Notes: generated from the letters alone by a model not told the origin. Positions 15,573-23,901 are shown, numbered from the stretch's first letter. The stretch is 64,000 nt of DNA from UBA5072 sp963822145 (GCA_963822145.1 CAWGGG010000004.1:434001-498000); one strand, 5' to 3'. Numbers and translations are program-made.

Positions 15573-15717
15573 ATTACCACACCTAAATTAATAAAAAAAG
15601 ACAGAGTTTATCTGTCTTCAAAGAGTAATTACAATTCAGGTAATCATTATAGATGTTCGGTATTCGGTATTGCTTCAAGGATTACTGAATACGGATTACC
15701 GATTACCACTCCAAAAC

Positions 15718-15761
15718 TCGTCCCTTGTCCCTTGTCCCTCGTCCCTCGTCCCTCGTCCCTT
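15718..15761. repeat. 7-bp tandem repeat (GTCCCTC/T)n
   Basis: About six consecutive copies of GTCCCTT or GTCCCTC lie between mtgA and the following 92-codon frame. No coding function; a possible slippage-prone tract. Confidence 0.65.
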
Positions 15762-15762
15762 T

Positions 15763-16023
15763 CTAATAATGCCTGTGCTCCAGTTCCCTGATCTTCTCCT
15801 TGGCCCTGAGGTAATAGGCCTTGTATTTAATATAATGGTTCCCCTTCTCAAATTCCCAGTAAACATTGCCGGCACGGTAAATCTTACCGATACAGGCCTC
15901 AAAAATCAGATTGTAATTAATGCCAACTATCTTTTCGGCATCCAGGATGGTTCTGAAGCGAACACTTTTATCACCGAAATGGCCGATTACCGGTACATTA
16001 TACTTTTTCTGGCCACGTTTCAT
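15763..16023 (-). CDS. Small basic protein, possible modular DNA-binding (NUMOD-like) domain
   Basis: An 86-residue basic protein (from MKRGQKKYNVPVIGHFGDKS; an upstream in-frame ATG would add 6 residues). The segment FRTILDAEKIVGINYNLIFE looks like a helix-turn-helix, and IYRAGNVYWEFEKGNHYIKY is a short beta hairpin. This pattern recalls small DNA-binding modules such as NUMOD1, but the assignment is my inference. The C-terminal helix KAYYLRAKEKIRELEHRHY is charged. No signal peptide. Neighbours (mtgA, GroES-like) give no functional hint. Confidence 0.6.
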   Translation of the reverse strand: MKRGQKKYNVPVIGHFGDKSVRFRTILDAEKIVGINYNLIFEACIGKIYRAGNVYWEFEKGNHYIKYKAYYLRAKEKIRELEHRHY

Positions 16024-16144
16024 GATCAGTCTGTTGGTCATATCATTTTTTTTATGATTTACGTGAACAAGCCAGATTTTGTTGCACTATGAACCAATAT
16101 TCCCCGGTGGTTTTACCAGGGATTTGCAGACTCAAAGGGCAGCC

Positions 16145-16528
16145 TCAGGTAAAGAGGCTGTCATCCCTTATCAGCATCAGGATAGCACTATGGGGAACAA
16201 CGACATATTTTTCACTGTTAAATTCAATCTCCCAGCCGCTCTTCTGCAGGTAAACAGCTTCATCCCCAACTTTGGGCTGCAGGGGAATGTATTTGACTTC
16301 GTCGCTTTTATCCTTCCAGGGTTCGTCAATCTCATTGATGGCCGGTATTGGATAGCCAGGCCCCACCTTTACAACATAACCAGTCTGGATGGCTTCCCGT
16401 TCCTGAATGCCTGGGGGAAGGTATAAACCGGTCTTGGTCTTCTCGTGAGGTGTTTTAGGTTTTATCAATACCCTGTCGCCCACTACAATGAACTTCGCAA
16501 GATTCTGTTGTCCGATTTCGACTGACAT
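16145..16528 (-). CDS. GroES-like co-chaperonin family protein
   Basis: A 127-residue protein with the Cpn10 beta-barrel pattern: FIVVGDRVLIKPKTPHEKTK, then TGLYLPP, GYVVKVGPGY, KVGDEAVYLQKSG and FNSEKYVVVPHSAILMLI. Canonical GroES is about 97 residues. The extra length is an insertion of roughly 20 residues (PIPAINEIDEPWKDKSDEVK) between barrel strands and a short N-terminal extension. There is no groEL next to it, so it is probably a paralogue and not the primary GroES. A -7 motif at 16549-16556 gives it a very short leader. Confidence 0.85.
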   Translation of the reverse strand: MSVEIGQQNLAKFIVVGDRVLIKPKTPHEKTKTGLYLPPGIQEREAIQTGYVVKVGPGYPIPAINEIDEPWKDKSDEVKYIPLQPKVGDEAVYLQKSGWEIEFNSEKYVVVPHSAILMLIRDDSLFT

Positions 16529-16548
16529 TTGAGAATGTTATTTTGGCT

Positions 16549-16556
16549 CAAAGATA
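16549..16556 (-). promoter_or_regulatory. Candidate -7 element for the GroES-like gene
   Basis: The minus strand reads TATCTTTG, matching TAnnTTTG, about 20 bp upstream of the ATG at 16528. Confidence 0.4.
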
Positions 16557-16722
16557 ATAAGAATAACCCAACATCGTTTTTTATAAAGCAGTCCGGTCTT
16601 AAATCTCTGATTTTCGTCACTTTTTATGGCCATTCGTCAATTTCATTACAACATTTCAGCAGGAAAAGCGTAATGTTACCAGTAAGAAAACAAAACACTT
16701 CAATCAATCCAATCTTTCACCC

Positions 16723-17655
16723 ATGCGCAATTATAAGATAGTAACCGGGCGGGTGCATCCGGCCACCATTAACGGCCACGATGCTTTGTTCAGGGCTCTC
16801 TTCGATGATTCTCCCGATGCCATTTTCCTGCTGCATCCTGTTAATTTTATGATTATTGACTGCAATGCCAAAGCTTTGCAGCTTTTCCAGGCACAGGAGA
16901 AGGCTGATCTGACCGACAGGGAATCCTTTTCACTGTATGATTCAGAACCAGTAGAATTCAGCAAAATCATCCTGATCGACAACATCAACAAAGGTAAGGA
17001 GCATAGTCAGGAACTAGCCTTCAGGTCAATCAGGGGAAATGTATTCTGGGGCAGGACATCCATCCGGAAAGTAGATACCATGTCGGGATCCCTGATCATT
17101 TTCCGTGTGAGAAGGGTGGTGGACTTTATGAAAACCACCGAGATGCTATCGTCCATGATCAACCATACAGCCCGGGCGACAGGACTGGAATTCTTCAATG
17201 TGCTTACCGAATTGCTATCAAAGAATTTTGGCGTCAGCATGGCTATGGTGGCCCAAATGGATGCTGATCATACCCGCGCAAAAACGCTCAGCTGCTGGTA
17301 TAAATCGGACCGGATCAGCAACATGAATTTTAACCTGGAAACAAGTCCTTCCCTGAACGTACTGAAGGGTTATACCACATTTTATCCCAGCAACCTCCGG
17401 GATATGTTTCCGGGCGATCCGATTGTTCGTGAACTGGAAATGGAGAGTTACCTGGGAACACCTGTATTCTGCCCTTCGGGCGAAGTTTGCGGCTTACTGA
17501 TCCTGATGGATGAAAAGGCCATGGAAGAGATCCCCAATTCACGTTATATCCTTTCCCTCTTTGCATCAAGATGCGGTGCTGAATTTGAAAGAGTCATCAT
17601 CGAGGAGAGCTACAGGAAAAAAATCTTTGAGCTGGGCGGCACGGTGGAATGGTGA
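16723..17655 (+). CDS. PAS-GAF sensory protein without an output domain
   Basis: A 310-residue cytoplasmic protein. Residues about 20-135 read as a PAS domain (LFRALFDDSPDAIFLLHPVN, MIIDCNAKALQLF, FWGRTSIRKVD). Residues about 150-300 read as a GAF domain (LTELLSKNFGVSMAMVAQMD, YTTFYPSNLRDMFPGDPIV, MESYLGTPVFCPSGEVCGLLILMDE). Such pairs normally sit in front of a histidine kinase or cyclase, but the frame ends after GAF. The last codons run into degenerate GGTGGAATGGTG-type repeats and then an octamer tandem array, so the original 3' part may have been lost. No obvious partner kinase flanks it. Confidence 0.78.
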   Translation: MRNYKIVTGRVHPATINGHDALFRALFDDSPDAIFLLHPVNFMIIDCNAKALQLFQAQEKADLTDRESFSLYDSEPVEFSKIILIDNINKGKEHSQELAFRSIRGNVFWGRTSIRKVDTMSGSLIIFRVRRVVDFMKTTEMLSSMINHTARATGLEFFNVLTELLSKNFGVSMAMVAQMDADHTRAKTLSCWYKSDRISNMNFNLETSPSLNVLKGYTTFYPSNLRDMFPGDPIVRELEMESYLGTPVFCPSGEVCGLLILMDEKAMEEIPNSRYILSLFASRCGAEFERVIIEESYRKKIFELGGTVEW

Positions 17656-17687
17656 TGCAGTGGAGCGGTGGAATAGTGGAACAGTAG

Positions 17688-17796
17688 ACTGCAAGACTGC
17701 AAGACTGCATGACTGCATGACCTCAAGACTGCAAGACTGCAAGACTGCAAGACTGCAAGACTGCAAGACTGCAAGACTGCAAGACTGCATAACTGC
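17688..17796. repeat. 8-bp tandem repeat array (AAGACTGC)n
   Basis: About a dozen copies of AAGACTGC with a few variants (ATGACTGC, ATGACCTC) run head to tail. The units are contiguous with no spacers, so this is a microsatellite-like array and not CRISPR. It immediately follows the PAS-GAF gene and precedes the acyltransferase-like gene. Confidence 0.85.
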
Positions 17797-17918
17797 CTAT
17801 CCTTTTAAAATTTCAATGAATTTTAGCCTCCCGTATTGATTATCCGATCATATTTTCTTATTTTCAGGCTGAGTTTTATTTCTTTTCCAGGGTATAATCT
17901 TATTAAATCCTTAATCCC

Positions 17919-19010
17919 ATGCAAAATGAACGCCTGATTTCGCTTGATGCCTTCAGGGGCTTTACCATTGCTGCCATGATCCTGGTGAACAATCCCGGCT
18001 CCTGGGAACATGTTTATGCACCATTGTTGCATAAGACCTGGAACGGTGTTACCCCAACCGACCTGATATTTCCGTTCTTTATTTTCATTGTAGGTGTTTC
18101 CATCGTACTGGCCTATTCCAGGCGAATAGCGGCTGGAGTTCCTCCCGCGAAGATGGTAAATAAAGTCGTTTTTCGCGCCCTGAAGATCTTTCTGGTTGGC
18201 GTAACCTTAAACTTCCTGTGGGTGCTGGATTTTTCCGAACTGCGCATTGCTGGTGTGCTGCAAAGGATAGCCATAGTCTTTCTGGTATGTTCATTGTTGT
18301 ATCTTTTCACTTCCTGGCGAACCCAGCTGATCACAGGTATCGTTCTCCTGATTGGCTACTGGCTTGCATTGGCGTTGATTCCGACGCCAGGTTATGACAA
18401 GGCCATGCTTGAACCGGGGATAAACCTGGCCGCCTGGGTTGACAGCAATTTTTTACCGGGTAAAATGTGGGAAGGGACCTGGGATCCTGAAGGTATCCTG
18501 AGCACTTTTCCTTCGATTGCCACAGGCATAGCGGGTATGATGGCAGGTGCCATCATCACGGGCAAACTCGACCAGGAGCGAAAAGTACTCTGGCTTTTCA
18601 CGGCAGGTTTCCTGGCCACCATTGTCGGTCAGGCCTGGGGCTGGATTTTTCCGTTGAATAAGAACCTTTGGACGAGCTCCTATGTTGTCTTCACAGGGGG
18701 ACTGGCATGTCTGACCCTGGCAGCCAGTATTTTTATTGTTGATATGCTTGGCAGGAAGCGATTTACAAAAATCGGCATCGTATTTGGCGCAAATGCCATA
18801 GCCATATATGTGTTCGCTGGTCTGGCAACCTGGTTTTTCTATTCGATGAAGATAGGGGATCAAAGCCTGAATGTGCATTTTCTGAATCTTTGCAACGCTT
18901 TTTCACTATCTCCCAAGCTGGGGAGCCTTATTTTTGCATTGCTTTACGTGGCGTTCAATTATATTCCGGCCTGGTTGCTTTACAGGAAGCGGATATTTAT
19001 CAAGCTTTAA
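17919..19010 (+). CDS. Heparan-alpha-glucosaminide N-acetyltransferase-like membrane protein (DUF5009/DUF1624 type)
   Basis: A 363-residue polytopic protein beginning RLISLDAFRGFTIAAMILVN, the signature of bacterial HGSNAT-like (NagX/YeiB-type) acyltransferases. TPTDLIFPFFIFIVGVSIVL follows, with roughly ten membrane segments. In the human homologue a membrane histidine carries the acetyl group to glucosamine; here HVYAPLLHKTWNGVTPTDL contains plausible equivalents. Likely acetylates amino sugars across the inner membrane, for instance recovered glycans, but the substrate is inferred. It stands alone, following the octamer array and preceding tRNA-Arg. Confidence 0.88.
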   Translation: MQNERLISLDAFRGFTIAAMILVNNPGSWEHVYAPLLHKTWNGVTPTDLIFPFFIFIVGVSIVLAYSRRIAAGVPPAKMVNKVVFRALKIFLVGVTLNFLWVLDFSELRIAGVLQRIAIVFLVCSLLYLFTSWRTQLITGIVLLIGYWLALALIPTPGYDKAMLEPGINLAAWVDSNFLPGKMWEGTWDPEGILSTFPSIATGIAGMMAGAIITGKLDQERKVLWLFTAGFLATIVGQAWGWIFPLNKNLWTSSYVVFTGGLACLTLAASIFIVDMLGRKRFTKIGIVFGANAIAIYVFAGLATWFFYSMKIGDQSLNVHFLNLCNAFSLSPKLGSLIFALLYVAFNYIPAWLLYRKRIFIKL

Positions 19011-19071
19011 TTGAACCAGCACGTTCCGATAACTTTTTTAAACAGGGCCTGGCAATTTGGTTCATTTTTTC

Positions 19072-19079
19072 TATATTTG
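19072..19079 (+). promoter_or_regulatory. Candidate -7 element for tRNA-Arg
   Basis: TATATTTG matches TAnnTTTG, 47 bp upstream of the tRNA. An inverted repeat (GCCCGCC at 19082-19088 pairing with GGCGGGC at 19113-19119) lies between it and the tRNA, within the predicted 5' leader. Confidence 0.45.
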
Positions 19080-19125
19080 CAGCCCGCCTTCGTCCCTATA
19101 GATCTGGACTTCGGCGGGCGAAGCC

Positions 19126-19199
19126 GGCCCCGTAGCTTAATTGAATAGAGCATCTGACTACGGATCAGAAGGTTACAGGTTTGAGTCCTGTCGGGGTCA
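19126..19199 (+). tRNA. tRNA-Arg (anticodon ACG)
   Basis: A 74-nt cloverleaf. The acceptor stem GGCCCCG pairs with CGGGGTC (one G-U), with A as discriminator; the D arm contains GCTTAATTGAATAGAGC. The anticodon stem TCTGA/TCAGA encloses loop CTACGGA, giving anticodon ACG (reads CGN after A-to-I editing). The T arm contains GGTTTGAGTCC. The CCA is not encoded. Confidence 0.95.
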
Positions 19200-19214
19200 C
19201 TATTAAAACGAATT

Positions 19215-19253
19215 ACGGCATTATGAATCAATGATTTATAATGCCGTTTTTTC
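19215..19253 (+). terminator. Intrinsic terminator after tRNA-Arg
   Basis: A perfect 10-bp stem ACGGCATTAT / ATAATGCCGT (19215-19224 and 19238-19247) is followed by TTTTTT. Confidence 0.85.
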
Positions 19254-19566
19254 ATTCTACACACAGTTACCCAGACAGAATCTTACGTTTGCCACAATTG
19301 AATAAATGCAGGTTAAAGATACATTTCAAAACTAAAATATTGAGATGTACAATAGGGTAACTAGATTAGAGAGGGGTCTCAAATATTGTAAAAAGATTTT
19401 GAAGTAGTAGGTTCATGATACGGGTAATCCTCACAGTCCCTTTTAGATTTTGAAATTCACTGAAAAGAGGGTGTCTGGGTGAAAACAAGTCTCATGATTA
19501 TGGTCGTGATCACTGTAAATGCCGGACCAAATTAAAAGGATTCATTTATTTTAACATCCAGCAAAC
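19254..19566. other. Non-coding gap
   Basis: No supported gene or clear repeat is seen here. It separates the tRNA terminator from the T9SS cargo gene. Confidence 0.5.
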
Positions 19567-20076
19567 ATGATAATAAAGGCACGTTTCATCGCATTATTGC
19601 TTTTTAGCCTGGGTATGACAGGACATGCCCAAATGATGCAGGTCAAGGAGAAGAGTGGTACAATATCCATTTTTGCTTTTAAGGATATCAGGAAATTGAC
19701 TTTCGCGGGTGGGATGATGACCGTAAGCGGCCATGATGGCAATCCCGAAACGTATGCTCTGACAACTATACGTTATGTAAATTTCACAGATTTATCAACG
19801 GGTGTTTATCCTATGGATGACAATAATGACGAATGTCTGATTTTGTTCCCAAATCCAGTGCAGGATATGCTGACTTTGAACTTCAAATCATCAGGTGAAG
19901 CCATTCAATTTGAAATAATGACTATGAATGGGAAAACAGTTTACCGGAATACTATAAATATCCAATCAGGAACAAACCAGACAGATATTGATGTTACTTC
20001 TTTACCAAAGGGTATGTATTTATGCCGTTTAATGGATGGAAAGGTTGTTATGATGCAGAAAATACTAAAATATTGA
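19567..20076 (+). CDS. Small secreted protein with T9SS type A sorting domain
   Basis: A 169-residue exported protein. The signal peptide is MIIKARFIALLLFSLGMTGH followed by AQ. A short N-terminal module reads GTISIFAFKDIRKLTFAGG. The last ~75 residues are a type IX secretion C-terminal domain (ILFPNPVQDMLTLNF, then MNGKTVYR, then LPKGMYLCRL ending KILKY). T9SS cargo is exported across the outer membrane and anchored by PorU-type sortase. With almost no body between signal and sorting domain, it is a minimal cargo. It lies 20 bp upstream of the FISUMP gene and is probably co-transcribed with it. Confidence 0.85.
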   Translation: MIIKARFIALLLFSLGMTGHAQMMQVKEKSGTISIFAFKDIRKLTFAGGMMTVSGHDGNPETYALTTIRYVNFTDLSTGVYPMDDNNDECLILFPNPVQDMLTLNFKSSGEAIQFEIMTMNGKTVYRNTINIQSGTNQTDIDVTSLPKGMYLCRLMDGKVVMMQKILKY

Positions 20077-20081
20077 TAACC

Positions 20082-20088
20082 AAGGAGG
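20082..20088 (+). promoter_or_regulatory. Strong Shine-Dalgarno deciding the FISUMP start
   Basis: AAGGAGG lies 8 bp before the ATG at 20097. Strong SD sequences are uncommon in this window, and this one fixes the start downstream of a longer in-frame extension. Confidence 0.6.
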
Positions 20089-20096
20089 ACTATACC

Positions 20097-20894
20097 ATGA
20101 ATAAACGAATATTTTTAGCTGCACTTATGATTGTTCTTGCATTTACTTTACAGGCACAAAACGATACCCTGTATGTGATGAAAAATGGGAACGTAGTAGG
20201 GAAATACAATCTAAATACACAGGTAGACAGTATTGTCTTTTATAAACCGCAAATCTTACCGGGCAATACCTTAACGGATTCACGCGATGGTAACGTTTAT
20301 CAAATCGTAACCATAGGCAACCGGGTATGGATGGCAGAGAACTTGAAGTATTTACCAACTGTAATAGAGCCAAGTACAGGCTCAGAATCAATTCGATACT
20401 ATTATGTTTATGGTTATGAAGGAATAAATGAAACCGTAGCCATTACCACAGCCAATTACGCTACTTATGGAGTTTTATACAATTGGACGGCAGCCATGGA
20501 TGGAGCAACAAGCAGTATTGCCATCCCAAGCGGCGTGCAAGGGGTTTGCCCTGCAGGCTGGCATTTGCCCAGTGATGCCGAATGGAAAGAATTAACTGAT
20601 TATCTGGGTGGTGAGGATGTTTCCGGTGGGAAGCTTAAAGAAACCGGCACCACCCATTGGATAAGTCCCAACACTGGAGCAACCAACGAAAATGGTTTTT
20701 CAGCCCTTCCGGGTGGTTACCGCTTCTTCAATGGAGAATTCGGTGACCTTGGAGTGTACGGTGCGTGGTGGTCGACTACAGAGTACGATGCGATAAACGC
20801 ATGGTGCCGCAGCATGATCTACTATGGTGCAAGAGCGAGACGTAACCAGGACTTCAAGGAGGTTGGGCTGAGTGTCCGGTGCGTCAGGGATTGA
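20097..20894 (+). CDS. FISUMP-domain secreted protein (Fibrobacter succinogenes major paralogous domain)
   Basis: A 265-residue secreted protein with signal peptide MNKRIFLAALMIVLAFTLQA. After a short N-terminal module (VGKYNLNTQVDSIVFYKPQ, similar in design to the N-terminus of the upstream T9SS cargo), the FISUMP domain runs to the end. Its markers are DGNVYQIVTIGNRVWMAENL, GVLYNWTAAM, GVCPAGWHLPSDAEWKEL, GFSALPGGYR, WWSTTE and a closing SVRCVRD with paired cysteines. The domain is abundant in surface or secreted proteins of Bacteroidota and Fibrobacter and resembles a C-type-lectin/formylglycine-enzyme-like fold; catalytic function is unproven. The protein lacks its own sorting domain. Confidence 0.9.
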   Translation: MNKRIFLAALMIVLAFTLQAQNDTLYVMKNGNVVGKYNLNTQVDSIVFYKPQILPGNTLTDSRDGNVYQIVTIGNRVWMAENLKYLPTVIEPSTGSESIRYYYVYGYEGINETVAITTANYATYGVLYNWTAAMDGATSSIAIPSGVQGVCPAGWHLPSDAEWKELTDYLGGEDVSGGKLKETGTTHWISPNTGATNENGFSALPGGYRFFNGEFGDLGVYGAWWSTTEYDAINAWCRSMIYYGARARRNQDFKEVGLSVRCVRD

Positions 20895-21123
20895 GTGTGC
20901 CCGACTGCAGGCGGGTTTGAATTTTAAAAAAAGTGGCGCTTACCTTGAAATAAAAGTTTGTAAAGCTGCATCAGTGGAAAAATCGGTGTTAATGACCGGT
21001 GCTGGCCGGAATATTTTGACCAGCCAATTCAAAAGTTAAACGTTTGTCAGCAAGTTTTTTACTTAAGGACTCATTTCCGGTGAAGGGTGGTCAAAACCCC
21101 CGGTTTGTGCTCACCTCAATAAG

Positions 21124-22200
21124 CTAAAAATTCTTGCAGTCCTTAAGAAGTTGGTAAACAATAGTATTCCGTTTGTCAAATTCTTTATAAAACTCATTAA
21201 GATAATGGACCATCTCTTTTTTTGAACTTTCTTTCAGATATGGAAATTCATTGATGACTCTAAAGAATTCTTCTTTTTTGTCCGAGAATTCCTTTAGGGC
21301 ATTATTGAATGTCTCTTCACTTCTGCATATCCCGACATAAAGCCTTTCTCTGACTGACTCGATGCCCAATTCTTCAATAGGGATAGCATAATCCGCATTC
21401 ACCAGTCCCGTATAATCAAAATCATAGGGCACTATGATTCCCAGATCGGGTCTCTCTCCATAAGGCTGTAAAAGAATTTTGACATTATGTTGATTTGGAA
21501 CTGACCAGTCAGTATTCCCTATCATGTAATTAAATATTGCCATTCTGTCCATCACCTCAGGTATTATATTTTTTTGAGTGAGGTTATTTAAATCTACCTT
21601 AATGGAATTTGTTCGTTTTTCCAGAAGTTTTACTGGTTCAATAACAAATCCAAATTCTTTAATCGGTTTGATTTTTTTACCGGTATTGATGTAATCAACT
21701 CTCAGTAATCTGACCCTGAAACTATTATCTGTGAGTACATTATAAAGTTTATAAATAAGGTATTCTTTCAAAATATATTCTTCAAAGCCTGATTTACAAT
21801 GTGGTACAATCTTTATTTTATCTATTCCATAGAATTCTCCCTTAATGGAATCTGTCATCCCAAAGTTTAATAATAATGGAGGAAAATGGCAGAAGGTGCG
21901 ACGGAACCCACCTCTGGACTTAACTTTTAACTTCTCGCTAACAGAATCATTACCGCTCAAATAATATGTAATAATGGCGTCCAGATATTCGTCGTCAGGT
22001 TTTTTATTCATGTAGTATTTTATGTCAAACAGCAAAGCTATTTCAAGTAGCTCATCACTGTCGAAGAGTTTTATACTTTCCAGCAATGTATCTGCAAATG
22101 AATTCTCAACCTTTGTGGGATCATGTTGACTATAAACGGGAAGTACAAAGAGGGCAAACAGGGGAATAATGATGAAATGGTACTTTTTCATTTTAAACAT
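21124..22200 (-). CDS. Secreted protein with CotH-kinase-like features
   Basis: I recognise no named family with certainty. The 358-residue protein has a signal peptide (KKYHFIIIPLFALFVLPVYS). Several segments follow the order of CotH-type atypical secreted kinases: LKVKSRGGFRR (about 91-101, like the R-x-RG start), GIDKIKIVPHC, EYILKEYLIYKLYNVL, FRVRLLRVDYINTGK, then MAIFNYMIGNTDWSVPNQHN (220-239) and GIIVPYDFDYTGL (254-266). The last two resemble the catalytic N-D-x-x-x-x-N and metal-binding D-F-D segments. It may be a secreted protein or glycan kinase, or a structural relative; this is inference. It is monocistronic, and an alternative ATG lies three codons in. Confidence 0.65.
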   Translation of the reverse strand: MFKMKKYHFIIIPLFALFVLPVYSQHDPTKVENSFADTLLESIKLFDSDELLEIALLFDIKYYMNKKPDDEYLDAIITYYLSGNDSVSEKLKVKSRGGFRRTFCHFPPLLLNFGMTDSIKGEFYGIDKIKIVPHCKSGFEEYILKEYLIYKLYNVLTDNSFRVRLLRVDYINTGKKIKPIKEFGFVIEPVKLLEKRTNSIKVDLNNLTQKNIIPEVMDRMAIFNYMIGNTDWSVPNQHNVKILLQPYGERPDLGIIVPYDFDYTGLVNADYAIPIEELGIESVRERLYVGICRSEETFNNALKEFSDKKEEFFRVINEFPYLKESSKKEMVHYLNEFYKEFDKRNTIVYQLLKDCKNF

Positions 22201-22661
22201 TCCAGCGTAAGAATGATGGTGTAAACATATTTGGCTAATTTATTAAATTCATGCTAATTATTAAATAAGGCTTAATCCACCTGATTCCCTATCCAGTCAA
22301 CTGAAACAATAGTTTCATTTCTTCTGCCCATAAATTTGAAGGGAGGGTTATACCCCCAAAATCTATACTTCCCGAAAGATCCCGTAAGTTCTTGCATTCG
22401 AATTAATTGTTGCATTAGTCACAGAGGGATAAAACCTGATTTCACAATCCTTGTACTTATGAAGGAGTGAATGTTTTTGTTCTTCAGTTTAATTTGTTTG
22501 TATTATTATGAAAGATTGAAATAAAACAATTAATAAAATAATTACAGCTGAAAGCATGATAAAAATTTTCATATTAACTTAAATTAATGTGAGTTCGATA
22601 TTCAAATGAATCCGATATTTGAAAAGGGCTTTTTGGTCTGGTCCCTTTTTAGGTTATTATA
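22201..22661. other. Non-coding gap
   Basis: An AT-rich intergenic stretch without a supportable gene, RNA or repeat. Confidence 0.5.
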
Positions 22662-23615
22662 TCAGACAGTGATGAGGAAACCAATGTATATAACATATAT
22701 AACTATGAATAAAGCTCCTTCCCTCATCCCGATTCTCCTCCCTTTTCCGGTAAAAATAAATATAAACAATAGTAAGCTTCCAAAAATGTTAAGGATCATA
22801 TCAATATTTGAAAAGGGTTGTAATGAAACAGGATGAATTACTGCGCTTACACCAAGGATGAAGAAGACATTAAATATGTTGGATCCAACAATATTCCCTA
22901 TGGCTATATCAGAATTCTTCTTTCTTGCTGCTATCACACTTGTGGCAAGTTCGGGAAGGGATGTTCCAACCGATACAATAGTTAAAGCTATGACCCTTTG
23001 GGAAAGTCCAATGGCAGATGCTACCCCTACTGCTGAATCTACAATAATGCGTCCGCCTGCAATAAGAAGAATGAGGCCAGACAGAATAAGAAGAACAGAT
23101 CTGTAAACCGGTTTATCTTTGACTACAATCTCATTATTATATTGTTCCGCTTTTAACAGTGTTATATTATATGAAAGAAAAATAATGAAAAACAGTAAAA
23201 GAATGTAACCATCTATCCGGCTGATAACGGAATAGTTCATCTTATCAATGAGCTTATCATTAGCCAGCAGGATAACAGTGACTGCTGAAAGAAGGCAAAG
23301 CGGAATCTCGATCCATGTAGTGTTTTTCTTAATTGCAAGCGGATATACGATTGCTGAAATTCCAAGTATACCTAAAATGTTGAAAATATTGCTACCAACA
23401 ATGTTCCCCAAAGCCAGGTCTGAGTTTTTTTCAAATGAGGCAAAAAGGTTTACAACCAGTTCAGGTGCAGACGTTCCGAAACCTACAATCGTGAGTCCAA
23501 TTACTATCGTCGGGATATTTAATCGCTTTGCTAGAGAGGAAGCATTATCAACTAAAAGATTCGCTCCGATAATTAATGGTACAAATCCGGCAATTAATAA
23601 TAAAAAATACCACAT
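22662..23615 (-). CDS. Calcium/sodium antiporter, CaCA family (YrbG-like)
   Basis: A 317-residue polytopic exchanger that extrudes Ca2+ (or similar cations) in exchange for Na+/H+. The two inverted alpha repeats are clear. In the first half GFGTSAPELVVN and GNIVGSNIFNILGILG occur; in the second half SVGTSLPELATSVIAARKKN and GNIVGSNIFNVFFILG mirror them. These carry the conserved glutamates of the cation site. About ten membrane segments, normal family length. First in a run of minus-strand membrane-protein genes through 27.4 kb, though separated from the next by 43 bp. Confidence 0.94.
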   Translation of the reverse strand: MWYFLLLIAGFVPLIIGANLLVDNASSLAKRLNIPTIVIGLTIVGFGTSAPELVVNLFASFEKNSDLALGNIVGSNIFNILGILGISAIVYPLAIKKNTTWIEIPLCLLSAVTVILLANDKLIDKMNYSVISRIDGYILLLFFIIFLSYNITLLKAEQYNNEIVVKDKPVYRSVLLILSGLILLIAGGRIIVDSAVGVASAIGLSQRVIALTIVSVGTSLPELATSVIAARKKNSDIAIGNIVGSNIFNVFFILGVSAVIHPVSLQPFSNIDMILNIFGSLLLFIFIFTGKGRRIGMREGALFIVIYVIYIGFLITV

Positions 23616-23658
23616 AAAATAGCTGCTATTAAGTTAATTCAATCAAATGGTAACTAAT

Positions 23659-23901
23659 CTATTGAATGGTTTTCTGGTTTTGCTCTTCAAGCAGTCGCCT
23701 GATCTCATGCAGTTCTTTCTTTAAATCTCTGTAATTAATGCTGTTTCGATACGCCATCATGATCAGCTTAATCGAAACAAGGAGCACTCCAGCCTCCAGC
23801 AAAAGGGCATTCGTAAAACCTTTTACAAACAAGGCAACTGCAAAAAGTATTACTGTAACTACTATTACAATAATTGTTCCGCGGTCTAAATATTTTATCA
23901 T
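23659..23901 (-). CDS. Small two-helix membrane protein with coiled-coil tail
   Basis: An 80-residue unknown. Two membrane segments (about 9-27 IIVIVVTVILFAVALFV and 30-48 ALLLEAGVLLVSIKLIMMA) are followed by a charged coiled-coil tail (NYRDLKKELHEIRRLLEEQN). No family recognised. It lies 43 bp upstream of the CaCA exchanger gene on the same strand and may be co-transcribed with it as an accessory peptide, but that is inference from position only. Confidence 0.65.
   Translation of the reverse strand: MIKYLDRGTIIVIVVTVILFAVALFVKGFTNALLLEAGVLLVSIKLIMMAYRNSINYRDLKKELHEIRRLLEEQNQKTIQ

Noticed and set aside
16529..16741. A 70-codon open frame between the GroES-like and PAS-GAF genes
   Set aside because: Low-quality sequence without motifs, overlapping the PAS-GAF start; more likely the upstream region of that gene.
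17688..17796. Repeat array resembling a CRISPR
   Set aside because: Units are 8 bp and contiguous, with no unique spacers and no cas genes in the window.
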